This document shows, in pieces, positions 50,376-58,512 of a stretch of DNA of 64,000 nucleotides. Both the position numbers and the translations under genes were made by a program. Each line of letters begins with the position of its first letter. Within the stretch, counting starts at the first letter, position 1. Below the pieces are notes generated by a model, which was not told where the DNA came from, did not search any database, and saw only the letters and a program-made list of their open reading frames with translations. The stretch comes from Acidimicrobiales bacterium (lineage in GTDB: Bacteria; Actinomycetota; Acidimicrobiia; Acidimicrobiales; SZUA-35): assembly GCA_020630065.1 (NCBI GenBank), contig JAHDCC010000008.1:62001-126000 (forward strand), read 5' to 3'.

Positions 50376-50870
50376 TTAGTCCCGGAAATTCTCGAACTGT
50401 AGCGGAAGGTCGAAATCGGCTTCTTTAAGCGCAGCGATCACGTCTTGTAACGAGTCTCGTTTTTTACCGTTTACTCGTAACTGTTCACCTTGAGTTTGTG
50501 ACTGGATGCCTTTGAGTTTGAGGTCTTTGATATGTTTGTTGATCTTCTTGGCCATATCTGATGAGATGCCCGCTTTGAGGGAAACTCCGAGACGGGCCCG
50601 ACCGCCAGCGGCGTCGGTGATATCGCCGAACTCAACTGATTTGAGCGAGATTTTCCGTTTGATCAGTTTTTCTTCCAGGATCTGTTTAAACGCGGCGGTT
50701 CGATCAGTGCTGGCCGACTCTAACGTGATGGTCAGGTCTTTTTCGTTGAACTCGATGGTCGAGTTGGTGCCTTTGAAGTCGTACCGGTTTGTGACTTCAC
50801 GGTCTGCTTGGTCCACCGCGTTACGTACTTCTTGGGTGTCTATCTGTGAAACAATATCGAACGATGCCAT
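50376..50870 (-). CDS. YajQ family nucleotide-binding protein
   Basis: The 164-residue protein is typical YajQ (UPF0234): MASFDIVSQIDTQEVRNAVDQADREVTNRYDFKGT, the middle DLTITLESASTDR, and SQTQGEQLRVNGKKRDSLQDVIAALKEADFDLPLQFENFRD. Some members bind cyclic di-GMP; the general role is unclear. ATG 50870 matches the universal MASFD start; an upstream in-frame start at 50897 is not needed. Confidence 0.95.
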   Translation of the reverse strand: MASFDIVSQIDTQEVRNAVDQADREVTNRYDFKGTNSTIEFNEKDLTITLESASTDRTAAFKQILEEKLIKRKISLKSVEFGDITDAAGGRARLGVSLKAGISSDMAKKINKHIKDLKLKGIQSQTQGEQLRVNGKKRDSLQDVIAALKEADFDLPLQFENFRD

Positions 50871-51103
50871 GGAAATAATGTAGCGCCCTCGTGCCACGTA
50901 GCGACGTTGTCCGGCGTGGGCGGGTCTCGGTGGAACGTTTGACGCATTCGTCGGTCAGTGAGCCTCTGCCGACGGGAATTGGTCTGGCTGCTACAACGAC
51001 CGTTGAAGCGAAGCAGGCCTGCCGGACCAAATCGGCTTGAGTTCGTAAAGTTAATATGAGCGCAACTGGCTGTTGCTGGTGCTAGCCTTGCTAGCTGAAC
51101 ACG

Positions 51104-51185
51104 GGTCGGTGCCCGAGTGGCCAAAGGGAACGGACTGTAACTCCGCTGGCTTAGCCTTCGCAGGTTCAAATCCTGCCCGGCCCAC
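51104..51185 (+). tRNA. tRNA-Tyr(GTA)
   Basis: The acceptor arms GGGTCGG (51104-51110) and CCGGCCC (51178-51184) pair with one G-U. The anticodon loop CTGTAAC has GTA at 51138-51140, the variable arm is long (GGC...GCC stem), and the T-arm GCAGG-TTCAAAT-CCTGC is perfect. A is the discriminator at 51185. CCA is not encoded. Confidence 0.95.
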
Positions 51186-51223
51186 GTGTTTAGACGTACT
51201 ACGTCTTTAATATAAAACGTATA

Positions 51224-51253
51224 AGACCCCGCTGGGAAACCAGCGGGGTCTTA
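51224..51253. terminator. Bidirectional terminator, perfect 13-bp stem with GAAA loop
   Basis: AAGACCCCGCTGG (51224-51236) pairs fully with 51241-51253 around GAAA. It separates tRNA-Tyr from the convergent CAP-domain gene. A/T-rich sequence flanks it on both sides (ATACGTTTTATATT on the minus strand). Confidence 0.9.
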
Positions 51254-51274
51254 TTGTGTTACTCGTTCTTGTTG

Positions 51275-52162
51275 TTAGGCGAAGAAGTTCTGGGTGGCGA
51301 ACGAACCGCCGCCGTGCTGATGTTCGCCGACTCCGATAGCGGTGAAACTACCGTTCATCATGTTGCAGAAGTGGCCGTCGGACTGCCGCCATTGGGTGAA
51401 ATGGAACATGGCCGGATCGCCCTTTGGGGGAGCGTGATGGGCGATGTTTTCGCCCCATGTGCGGGGTGAAATGCCGAGGCTTTGAAGAACAGCCTGTTGG
51501 TTCTGGCGATGTTTGAAGTTGTTGGGAGAAAGCTGGGCTGACCATGGGCGAGCCATTTCTACCGAAACCCTGTCGTCGAATCGTAGGGCAGGTACCGGTA
51601 GGGGTTGACCGGTTGCTGGATCGATTTTCACGTTTCCGTTGCAGGTCGGCACGTTCCCGGTCCGTTTTAGGGGGCCGTTAGGGTTCGTGCGAAGCTGGTT
51701 TGTGAGGTCGGCAATCCGGCGTTCGATATCGGAAGCGCTTCCTCCGCTTGGTGCCGGAGTGTTAGGTAACGCCGGGGCTGGGGCAGGTTTAGGTGCCGCC
51801 GTTGTCGCCGGTGGTTGCGTTTCTGTTGGTTTAGCTGGGGCGGCCGCCGCCTGCTGCTTGTCGCCACTCGGTTTCGGGACGACACCTCCGCCGGATGTTT
51901 CCTCTGCAGAGTCCAACGACTCGCTTGGGGTGCCCGCCTCGGCGTCAGGGTCAACGGATTCAGGCCCGTTCGGATCGGATTCTGAAGGGCCGGAAAGTTC
52001 GTCTTGAAGGTCGACCGTTGGGATGGTGACTTCTGGGATAGTGGGTTGTTCTTCCACCACCGTTGCGCCCTCGTTTGAGCTGCCCCCGCAGCTGGCTAAC
52101 ACCAGACAGGCGCTGCCAAACACACAAAAAAGCTTCGCTATTGTTTTTCTATTCCCGACCAT
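51275..52162 (-). CDS. CAP/SCP-domain lipoprotein
   Basis: The 295-residue secreted protein has a lipoprotein signal with LVLASC, then a long Pro/Ala/Glu/Thr linker (about 30-145). A CAP (SCP/PR1) domain follows, with DIERRIADLTNQLRTNPNGP, ALRFDDRVSVEMARPWSAQLS, WGENIAHHAP and the C-terminal HFCNMMNGSFTAIGVGEHQHGGGSFATQNFF. The His and Glu of the CAP cavity are present. Bacterial CAP proteins are cell-surface proteins of uncertain function. The start is ATG 52162. Confidence 0.88.
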   Translation of the reverse strand: MVGNRKTIAKLFCVFGSACLVLASCGGSSNEGATVVEEQPTIPEVTIPTVDLQDELSGPSESDPNGPESVDPDAEAGTPSESLDSAEETSGGGVVPKPSGDKQQAAAAPAKPTETQPPATTAAPKPAPAPALPNTPAPSGGSASDIERRIADLTNQLRTNPNGPLKRTGNVPTCNGNVKIDPATGQPLPVPALRFDDRVSVEMARPWSAQLSPNNFKHRQNQQAVLQSLGISPRTWGENIAHHAPPKGDPAMFHFTQWRQSDGHFCNMMNGSFTAIGVGEHQHGGGSFATQNFFA

Positions 52163-52290
52163 GTACTCGACTTTCAGATCCGCACTAAAATTCTGATGCC
52201 TGCGAGCTCATCTGAGCATAACAACCTAGGGGCGGGATTTGTTGAATAACCTCTAATAATGTGGCCGCTTGTGGATAAACCTGTGGCTTG

Positions 52291-52794
52291 TTATGTCGAG
52301 GGTCGGTCGGTGAACAGCAGTTGCATGAGGCCGACATCGTGCCATTGCCCGAACTTTCGGCCCACTTGGCGTTCGATCCCTACCATTTCGAACCCGAACT
52401 TTTGGTGAAGACGTACGCTCGCTTCTTGCGGGCCGACTATGCGAGACATGATTGTATGGAAGCCGTGAGCTTCAGCCGTTTTAATCAGTTCAGTAAGTAA
52501 CGCTGATCCGATTCCTTTGCCTTGGGCTTGGCGATCCACATAGACGGAATCCTCGACCGACCCGCGGTAGCCGGGTCGGTCGCGGTAGAAACTTAAACTA
52601 GCGAAGCCGACGACCCGTTCGTCGACTTCAGCTACGATCGCCCGTAGACCACCTGATCGGTCAGTTATCCACTGCCGTTGCTCGTCGAGTGTGCGGGGAA
52701 CGAGGTCCAGCGTCGCCTTGGACTGGAGAACCTCGTAGTTGTATATTTCGCACATCGCTTCGGCATCAGCTGCAGCGGCTGAACGTATCTTCAT
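52291..52794 (-). CDS. GNAT N-acetyltransferase, phosphinothricin/methionine-sulfone type
   Basis: The 167-residue acetyltransferase has IRSAAAADAEAMCEIYNYEV at the start, FASLSFYRDRPGYRGSVEDSVYVDRQAQGKGIGSALLTELI with the acetyl-CoA loop (QAQGKGIGSAL), and RLHQKFGFEMVGIERQVGRKFGQWHDVGLMQL. This matches the Pat/MnaT group that acetylates amino-acid analogues. The actual substrate is unknown. Confidence 0.9.
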   Translation of the reverse strand: MKIRSAAAADAEAMCEIYNYEVLQSKATLDLVPRTLDEQRQWITDRSGGLRAIVAEVDERVVGFASLSFYRDRPGYRGSVEDSVYVDRQAQGKGIGSALLTELIKTAEAHGFHTIMSRIVGPQEASVRLHQKFGFEMVGIERQVGRKFGQWHDVGLMQLLFTDRPST

Positions 52795-52830
52795 ACGACT
52801 CAGCTTAGCCTCATCGGGCGAGGCGGAAGC

Positions 52831-54363
52831 CTAACCAATATCGACGCAATTTATTTGAGGTGGTTCCTCGCCGGTGAAACCGACCGATACAACAAGTTCT
52901 CCTTCATTAGCCGAGTCGATTGCGACATGGTAGGTTTGCGGGTCGCTTTGAACGATCTGGGTCACGCTAAACGAACCGAATTCGTCTTGGATCGCAGGGC
53001 CTTGTTCAGCTACTTCGTCGCCGTTGGCGAACTCGTCAGAGATGCTGGTTTCGGCAAACTCTCGCCACGAAGGCTCGTCGCCGTCGGCCAGTAGTTCGAA
53101 GAACGCCGCCAGTGTCTGTTCGCTCGGGCTGTCACCGAATTCGTCAAGTGTCGTGAACGTCTCGATCTGTGCGTCATCGAACTGGCTGAATTGGCAGAGG
53201 CTTGGTACGTCGGTGAACTCGTCGGTGTCCAAAACGATATTGGCCAGATCGTAGGCCACCGTCTCGAAGTCGAGTTGCCCGTCGTTTGTGGCTGTAAAGA
53301 TCATCACGTCCTCTTCGACGAATCGAAGAAAGTCAGCGAAGAAAACGCCGTTGCCGCCGTTGTGGGTTATCAGCGTGCCTGCCGATTCGGTTGGCACTAT
53401 CGCCCATCCGTATCCAGAGGCGATCTCGCCGGATTCTTCTTCGATTATGTGAGGTTCGAAAAGTTTCTCTTTCGCTTCTTCGTCGAGAATTTCGTTGCCG
53501 TTGAGGGCTTCATGCCACAGCAGCATGTCTTCGGCTGACGAGAGAATCCCGCCGTTGCCTCGCAAATACCAGTATGGGCCGTCTTCAGCCCACGGGAGTT
53601 CGTTAGGGCGGGCGAATGTGGTGTTATTGATGGCGCCTTCGTAGCCGACGGCGATTACCGAGTCGCCCCAGTCGGGTAGCACATACCCGGTTAGGTTCAT
53701 GCCAGCCGGGGTGAACAGTGCTTCGTTTAGGTACGCCTCGTAGGAGTCTTGGGTGACTCGTTCGATGGTGGCTGCTAGCAGACTGTATCCGGAGTTGGAG
53801 TAGGCGTATGTTTCTCCCGGAGTGGTTTTGAGTGGCTCGAGTTCGGCGACGAATGTGGGCAGATCTATGTCGTCGTAGTCCAATCCGTCGCCATCTCGGA
53901 TGCCGGAGGAATGAGTGAGTAGGTGGTGCAGGGTCACGTCTTCGTAGCCATCGGGTAGTTCGTCGACGTAGTTGGTGATGGGGTCCTCAACGGTGAGAAG
54001 GCCGTCCATTTCTAGTCGAAGGATTCCGGCAGCCGTGAACTGTTTCGTAATCGAACCTATGTCAAATATGGTGTCCGCAGTGTTGACGGTTTCGGTGTCG
54101 CGGTCGGCTAACCCAAACCCTTTCGAGATCGTTTCATCCCCGTTTTGGATGAGGACTGTTCCGTCAAAGCCTCGTTCTTCGAGGTCGGCGAAGTAGGCGT
54201 CGAGGGAAACCGGTTGTTCTTCGGTAGGTGTGGGTGTTTCCGAAGTGGGCGAGACAGTGCTTTCTGACGTCGTTGGAGGGGCGACGTCGACATCTCCATT
54301 AGGCGAGCACGCGCTGGCTAGAAGTCCGAGGCAAACAGCCGAGGCGGCGAGCTTGTAGTTCAT
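52831..54363 (-). CDS. Penicillin-binding-protein-like serine hydrolase lipoprotein (beta-lactamase family, class C type)
   Basis: The 510-residue protein has a lipoprotein signal (LGLLASAC) and a Thr/Pro/Ser linker. A class C beta-lactamase-like domain follows, with the nucleophile motif SITKQFTAAG (S-x-x-K), YSNSGYSLL (Y-x-N) and HNGGNG in place of KTG. A C-terminal about 130-residue extra domain follows (from QFDDAQIETFTTLDEFG). Members are D-aminopeptidases, esterases or carboxypeptidases more often than beta-lactamases. ATG 54363 follows AAAGGA. A dyad lies in the divergent promoter with the MFS gene. Confidence 0.88.
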   Translation of the reverse strand: MNYKLAASAVCLGLLASACSPNGDVDVAPPTTSESTVSPTSETPTPTEEQPVSLDAYFADLEERGFDGTVLIQNGDETISKGFGLADRDTETVNTADTIFDIGSITKQFTAAGILRLEMDGLLTVEDPITNYVDELPDGYEDVTLHHLLTHSSGIRDGDGLDYDDIDLPTFVAELEPLKTTPGETYAYSNSGYSLLAATIERVTQDSYEAYLNEALFTPAGMNLTGYVLPDWGDSVIAVGYEGAINNTTFARPNELPWAEDGPYWYLRGNGGILSSAEDMLLWHEALNGNEILDEEAKEKLFEPHIIEEESGEIASGYGWAIVPTESAGTLITHNGGNGVFFADFLRFVEEDVMIFTATNDGQLDFETVAYDLANIVLDTDEFTDVPSLCQFSQFDDAQIETFTTLDEFGDSPSEQTLAAFFELLADGDEPSWREFAETSISDEFANGDEVAEQGPAIQDEFGSFSVTQIVQSDPQTYHVAIDSANEGELVVSVGFTGEEPPQINCVDIG

Positions 54364-54429
54364 TATCTGTCCTTTCAAAGGGGTGAGGTTTGAAGGTACG
54401 TCAACGGGTGTTAACCGGTTGTGAACGAG

Positions 54430-54449
54430 GACCGGATGTTTGTCCGGTC
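54430..54449. promoter_or_regulatory. Dyad GACCGGA-N6-TCCGGTC between divergent genes
   Basis: Perfect 7-bp arms (54430-54436, 54443-54449) with a 6-base spacer in the 145-bp gap between the serine hydrolase and MFS genes. It could be an operator for either promoter or a small hairpin. No nearby regulator is obvious. Confidence 0.3.
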
Positions 54450-54508
54450 TGACTCCGAATATAAATATTGGGCGTGAGGTGTCGGCGCTGAGCTAGCGTG
54501 GAAGTTCT

Positions 54509-55777
54509 GTGGCTACTACTCGTGTGACAATTCCGAAGCCTATATATCTGCTTTTTGTTGTTCAGTTCTTGACGATGGCGGCGAGTGTGGGTTTGACGAC
54601 CATGCTCGGCAAACAGGTGTTTGACATCACGGGTCGCGAACTTGATCTTGGTTTGTTAGGTCTAGCCGAGTTTCTTCCCACCCTGGTGTTGGCGCCGCTG
54701 GGTGGGACGTTATCGGACAGGTTCGACCGGCGTTACCTTATTCTGGTTGGGCTTTTAGTCAATGCTTTAGCGGCGGTTGTTCTTGCGGTTTACGCCTCGA
54801 CTGACCCGACAGCGGTCGGACCAATTTTTGGGTTGGTCGCCATGTTGGGTGCGGGGCAGGGGTTGTTGTTCGGTTCGATGCGGGCGTTGCCTGCCGACAT
54901 GTCGCCGCCGGGTGTGCTTTCTCGGGTGATGGCGTTGCGTTCGGCGTCGTGGCAAAGCGGTGTGATTGTCGGCCCGGTCGTAGGCGGGTTTTTGTATGTG
55001 ATTGCGGTTCCTGTTCCGTTGACGGTGGCGGCGGTCGTGTTGGCGTTCGCCGCCGGGTTGACCATTTTGTTGCCTCGTTCAACTATCGCTAAAACCGACG
55101 ATGTTCTTGGTCCGAAGGCGATGATCGTCAGCGCCTATGAGGGGGCGAAGTTTATTCGTCGGACGCCGTTGCTGTACGGGGCCATCACGCTGGACTTGTT
55201 CGCGGTGTTGTTGGGTGGGGCGGTGGCTTTGCTGCCTGCTATCGCCGAGGAACGGCTTGGTGTTGGTGCGGTCGGGTTGGGGTGGATGCGGGCGGCTGTT
55301 GGGATTGGGGCGGCTGTGATGACGTTAGTTATTGCGTGGAAACCGATTGAGCGTCGTATTGGTGTGGTTTTGTTGTGGGCAGTTGCGGTGTTTGGGGTGG
55401 CGACGGTGGGTCTGGGTTTGACTCGTAGTTATGCGGTGGCGATTGGGTTGCTGGTTTTGATGTCGGCGGCGGACGCGATCAGTGTGTTTATTCGTTCAAC
55501 GATTGTTCCGTTGGCGACGCCGGAATCTATGCGGGGTCGGGTTTTGTCGGTTGAGACCGTTTTTATTGGAGCGTCGAACGAGCTTGGTGCGTTCCAGTCG
55601 GGGGTGGCGGGCGCGATTCTTGGTGTGAGCGGCGCTGTCATCTTTGGTGGTGTCGGGACACTGGTGGTGGTCGGTTTATGGGCGGCGCTGTTTCCGCATT
55701 TACGTAACGCAGACCGGTTTAGCGACATTGTGGCGTCGGCGGGCAAGGCTGCGAGCCGGGACGCGTCAACCGCGTAG
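54509..55777 (+). CDS. MFS transporter (EntS-like, MFS_3 group)
   Basis: The 422-residue transporter has twelve predicted helices, LGGTLSDRFDRRYLILVG between helices 2 and 3 (about 69-86), and the repeated half after residue 210. It resembles enterobactin exporter EntS-type efflux proteins. The substrate is unknown. The start GTG 54509 is the first in frame. It is convergent with the TetR gene, 18 bp away; the two may still be linked functionally. Confidence 0.9.
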   Translation: MATTRVTIPKPIYLLFVVQFLTMAASVGLTTMLGKQVFDITGRELDLGLLGLAEFLPTLVLAPLGGTLSDRFDRRYLILVGLLVNALAAVVLAVYASTDPTAVGPIFGLVAMLGAGQGLLFGSMRALPADMSPPGVLSRVMALRSASWQSGVIVGPVVGGFLYVIAVPVPLTVAAVVLAFAAGLTILLPRSTIAKTDDVLGPKAMIVSAYEGAKFIRRTPLLYGAITLDLFAVLLGGAVALLPAIAEERLGVGAVGLGWMRAAVGIGAAVMTLVIAWKPIERRIGVVLLWAVAVFGVATVGLGLTRSYAVAIGLLVLMSAADAISVFIRSTIVPLATPESMRGRVLSVETVFIGASNELGAFQSGVAGAILGVSGAVIFGGVGTLVVVGLWAALFPHLRNADRFSDIVASAGKAASRDASTA

Positions 55778-55795
55778 TTGGCTTGGCCTTCGTTG

Positions 55796-56368
55796 TTAGG
55801 GTTGGGCGATGCCGGGCCATACAGCGTCGACGATACGTCGAGCGTCGGCCGGTTTCATTGGTAGATGGCCGATCAGTAGGCGTAGCCAGAGTGGTCCGTA
55901 GATGGCGTCGAGTACGACTTCGTGGTCGATGTCGGAGCGGATTTGGCCTAGTTCGATTCCTCGTTGCAGTCTGGCTTGGGATAGGTCTCGTCGAGGTTGC
56001 CAGAAGCGGTTGCGGAACTCTTCGGCGATGGTTTCGTCGGCGTGTGATTCGGCGATGAGTTCTCGGATGATTTTGCCGGTGGGGGAGTTGAATAGACGGA
56101 TGACGCCACGAAGGTGGCCTTCGAAATCGGATTGAAGGTTGTCTGTTTCTTTGAAGGGTGTGGCTTTCATCGTGCCGTGTACTAACGCGTCGAGTAATAC
56201 GGCGGTTCGTGATGGCCACCAGCGGTAGATGGTTTGTTTAGCTACTTCGCCGGCGGCGGCGATTTCGTTGATGGTGACTTTGCCGGGGCTGTTGGCTCCG
56301 ACGAGTTCGAATGTGGCGTCGAGAATTCTGATGCGGGCTTCTTCGTCTCGGGTGCGTCCTCTGGGCAT
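55796..56368 (-). CDS. TetR family transcriptional regulator
   Basis: The 190-residue repressor has an N-terminal TetR helix-turn-helix (EARIRILDATFELVGANSPGKVTINEIAAAGEVAKQTIYRWWPSRTAVLLDAL, residues about 9-62) and a TetR_C-type ligand-binding half. It is divergent from yceI across a 99-bp region that holds two copies of AGACTTnTAGTnT, the likely operator. The regulator probably represses itself and yceI. Confidence 0.93.
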   Translation of the reverse strand: MPRGRTRDEEARIRILDATFELVGANSPGKVTINEIAAAGEVAKQTIYRWWPSRTAVLLDALVHGTMKATPFKETDNLQSDFEGHLRGVIRLFNSPTGKIIRELIAESHADETIAEEFRNRFWQPRRDLSQARLQRGIELGQIRSDIDHEVVLDAIYGPLWLRLLIGHLPMKPADARRIVDAVWPGIAQP

Positions 56369-56402
56369 GGTTTGAGTGTATGGGGCGTTCGGCTTAAATA
56401 CG

Positions 56403-56460
56403 AGACTTCTAGTATTTATAGACTCTCGGTATTGTTATTTATAAACAAGACTTGTAGTCT
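56403..56460. promoter_or_regulatory. Two copies of AGACTTnTAGTnT in the TetR-yceI promoter
   Basis: AGACTTCTAGTAT is at 56403-56415 and AGACTTGTAGTCT at 56448-56460; the second has 5-bp palindromic arms. Start-to-start spacing is 45 bp. The second ends 7 bp before the yceI ATG. A weaker dyad also spans the first copy. They suit a TetR dimer acting on both divergent promoters. Confidence 0.5.
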
Positions 56461-56467
56461 ACTTATT

Positions 56468-57031
56468 ATGACTACGACAACCCCTTCACTCCCACTCGCC
56501 CCCGGCACCTGGACCCTAGACCCAGTGCACTGCACCGTCGAATTCACCGCCCGACACATGGCAATCTCAAAAGTTCGCGGCCGGTTCCACCACTTCGACG
56601 CCACCGTACAAATCGGCGAAAGTCTCGAAACCAGCCAAGTGAAAGCCACCGTCGACCTAAGCTCAGTCGACACCAACAACACAGACCGAGACAATCACCT
56701 CCGAAACTCCGATTTCTTCAACGTCGAACAAAACCCTCAAATGACGTTCACGTCAACCCAGATAACCGACGTCGGCGACGGCAACTACCAGATGGTCGGC
56801 GACCTAACCATCGGCTCGGTCACAGCGTCAGAAACATTTGACCTCACCTTCAACGGCACCGAAACGTTCCCCGGCGACGGATCGTTCCACGCCGGGTTCG
56901 AAGCGACCGCCACCATCAACCGAAACGACTACGGCGTCGACTTTAACGTCCCGCTCGGCGCCGGAGGCTTCGTCATATCCGACAAAATCGGCATCGAACT
57001 CGACATCCAACTCCTCGCCCCACAGGGATAA
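56468..57031 (+). CDS. YceI family lipid-binding-fold protein
   Basis: The 187-residue protein has the YceI lipocalin-like fold: PGTWTLDPVHCTVEFTARHMAISKVRGRF, SVDTNNTDRDNHLRNSDFFNVEQNPQMTFTSTQI and INRNDYGVDFNVPLGAGGFVISDKIGIELDIQL. Family members bind isoprenoid lipids. There is no signal peptide, so this one is cytoplasmic. ATG 56468 is chosen because the frame upstream crosses the operator region. The next gene begins 3 bp after its stop, so the two form an operon. Confidence 0.93.
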   Translation: MTTTTPSLPLAPGTWTLDPVHCTVEFTARHMAISKVRGRFHHFDATVQIGESLETSQVKATVDLSSVDTNNTDRDNHLRNSDFFNVEQNPQMTFTSTQITDVGDGNYQMVGDLTIGSVTASETFDLTFNGTETFPGDGSFHAGFEATATINRNDYGVDFNVPLGAGGFVISDKIGIELDIQLLAPQG

Positions 57032-57034
57032 CTA

Positions 57035-57916
57035 ATGACATCTAAACAAACAATCACCGTACTCGGCGCCGGTGCGATGGGGTCACGCCTCGCCATCAAC
57101 TACGCAGCAGCCGGGCATCCGGTAACGGTATGGAACCGAACCGCAGACCGGGCAAACACGCTCGCCCAAAACCATGACGTCACCGCTCAAGAAAGCCTGC
57201 ACGAAGCGCTATCACAAGCCGACATTGTCGTGTCGATGCTGGCCGACGACGACGCAGCCACCTCGGTCTGGCTCGACCCGATGCTAGGTTCACTGGCGGC
57301 ACTAAAACCCGACGCAGTGTGGATCGAATCCTCGACCCTGACCACAACGACAGTCAAAAAACTGTTCGATGCGGCAACCACCGCAGGCGTCGATTTTCTC
57401 GAAGCGCCAGTCGTCGGGACGCTACCCCAAGTCGAATCAGGATCACTGTTCTATCTGCTCGGAGGCGGCCCCGAACTTTGTGAACGGATGCAGCCAGTCA
57501 TCGACGTAAACGCCGGAGCGGTCAAACGAATGGGAACCCCCGGCTCAGCCGCCGTCATGAAACTGGCCATCAACGGACTGTTGGCGATCCAGGTCGCGGC
57601 CTATGCCGAAATCGTTGGGCTGCTCGACCAAAGCGATCTTGATACCGGCGAATCAATCGAACTTTTAGCGAAGCTTCCTATCACGGCACCAAAGATCGGT
57701 GGCGTGTTAACCAAGTTTGCGGAACGATCATTCGAACCGAACTTCCCGGTCAGGCTGGTAGCGAAAGACCTCGACTATCTCGGCCGGTTGGCGGAGGGCT
57801 TCAACGCAGCCAACCCGGTAGGGGAAGTAACCGCCGACCTTTATAAACAAGCTATTGCTGCCGGTCTGGGCGAGCTGGACATTTCAGGCATTGCATCGGT
57901 TTACTTGGCGGACTAA
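57035..57916 (+). CDS. NAD(P)-dependent beta-hydroxyacid dehydrogenase (3-hydroxyisobutyrate dehydrogenase family)
   Basis: The 293-residue protein has the Rossmann motif VLGAGAMGSRLAINYAAAGHPVTVWNRT (about 9-36), DIVVSMLADDDA, and FLEAPVVGTLPQVESGSLFYLLGG with the family substrate loop altered to GTLPQ. The catalytic Lys is in VMKLAINGL. A C-terminal helical half with LVAKDLDYL follows. The substrate is unclear. It is in an operon with yceI, probably under the TetR repressor. Confidence 0.9.
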   Translation: MTSKQTITVLGAGAMGSRLAINYAAAGHPVTVWNRTADRANTLAQNHDVTAQESLHEALSQADIVVSMLADDDAATSVWLDPMLGSLAALKPDAVWIESSTLTTTTVKKLFDAATTAGVDFLEAPVVGTLPQVESGSLFYLLGGGPELCERMQPVIDVNAGAVKRMGTPGSAAVMKLAINGLLAIQVAAYAEIVGLLDQSDLDTGESIELLAKLPITAPKIGGVLTKFAERSFEPNFPVRLVAKDLDYLGRLAEGFNAANPVGEVTADLYKQAIAAGLGELDISGIASVYLAD

Positions 57917-58180
57917 ACCTAGCGGGGGCTGTCAACGACGTCGACGAATCGCCCGGAGAGCCAGGTTCGTGCGGGGTAGCGTTTTGTCTGATCGTAACGG
58001 TGGGGCGGCGTTGGAGGTTGCAGAGGCGACCGCTGGGTGTGCCTGCCGTTGACGGTTTTGGGTGGGGTTTCGGAGGGTCTATCTTTTCACCTATGTATCG
58101 GGTGGAGGTTTCTCGGCTAATGGTGTTGGTTGATGACATCGAACGTGGCAGAATCAATAAGCCCGTTTCGGGTAGGTTAC

Positions 58181-58253
58181 GCCTCCTTAGCTCAGTCGGT
58201 AGAGCGCTTCCATGGTAAGGAAGAGGTCAACAGTTCAATTCTGTTAGGAGGCT
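58181..58253 (+). tRNA. tRNA-Thr(GGT), integration target
   Basis: The acceptor arm GCCTCCT (58181-58187) pairs with AGGAGGC (58246-58252). The D-arm is GCTCAGTCGGTAGAGC, the anticodon stem CTTCC/GGAAG encloses ATGGTAA with GGT at 58214-58216, and the T-arm is AACAG-TTCAATT-CTGTT. CCA is not encoded. Its 3' half is duplicated at 58996-59019. Confidence 0.95.
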
Positions 58254-58254
58254 C
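58231..58254 (+). repeat. 24-bp direct repeat copy 1 (tRNA-Thr 3' end), candidate attL
   Basis: Covers the T-arm and 3' acceptor strand of tRNA-Thr. It is identical over all 24 bases to 58996-59019. Flanking bases differ (A before, T after; copy 2 has G before, C after), so the identity ends sharply. This is the usual mark of an integrase crossover in a tRNA gene. Confidence 0.85.
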
Positions 58255-58512
58255 TGCATAACACCTGGTAGAAGCCTTTTGCTAGGTTCCCAGGATTCGT
58301 TAGGGCGTCTGGCTTAGCCAAAGTTCTAGCCATCGAAAGAGAGCTAAGACTCCGTATGCGAATCAAGAACCGCTTCGAATTGATTGATGCAGGTGGTTTC
58401 AGGGAGACGGCTGAATGTCGGTCGGCTATCCAAGAGCTCTTTATTATCTCCCATATGGGAAGGTCCAAGTCTCTAAGCCTTCTTCAAGAACTAAGCTTTT
58501 CTAGCATGGCGG

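Noticed and set aside
58244..58468. 74-codon minus-strand open frame ending inside the tRNA-Thr repeat
   Set aside because: No family motif and it runs into tRNA sequence, so it is not supported as a gene.
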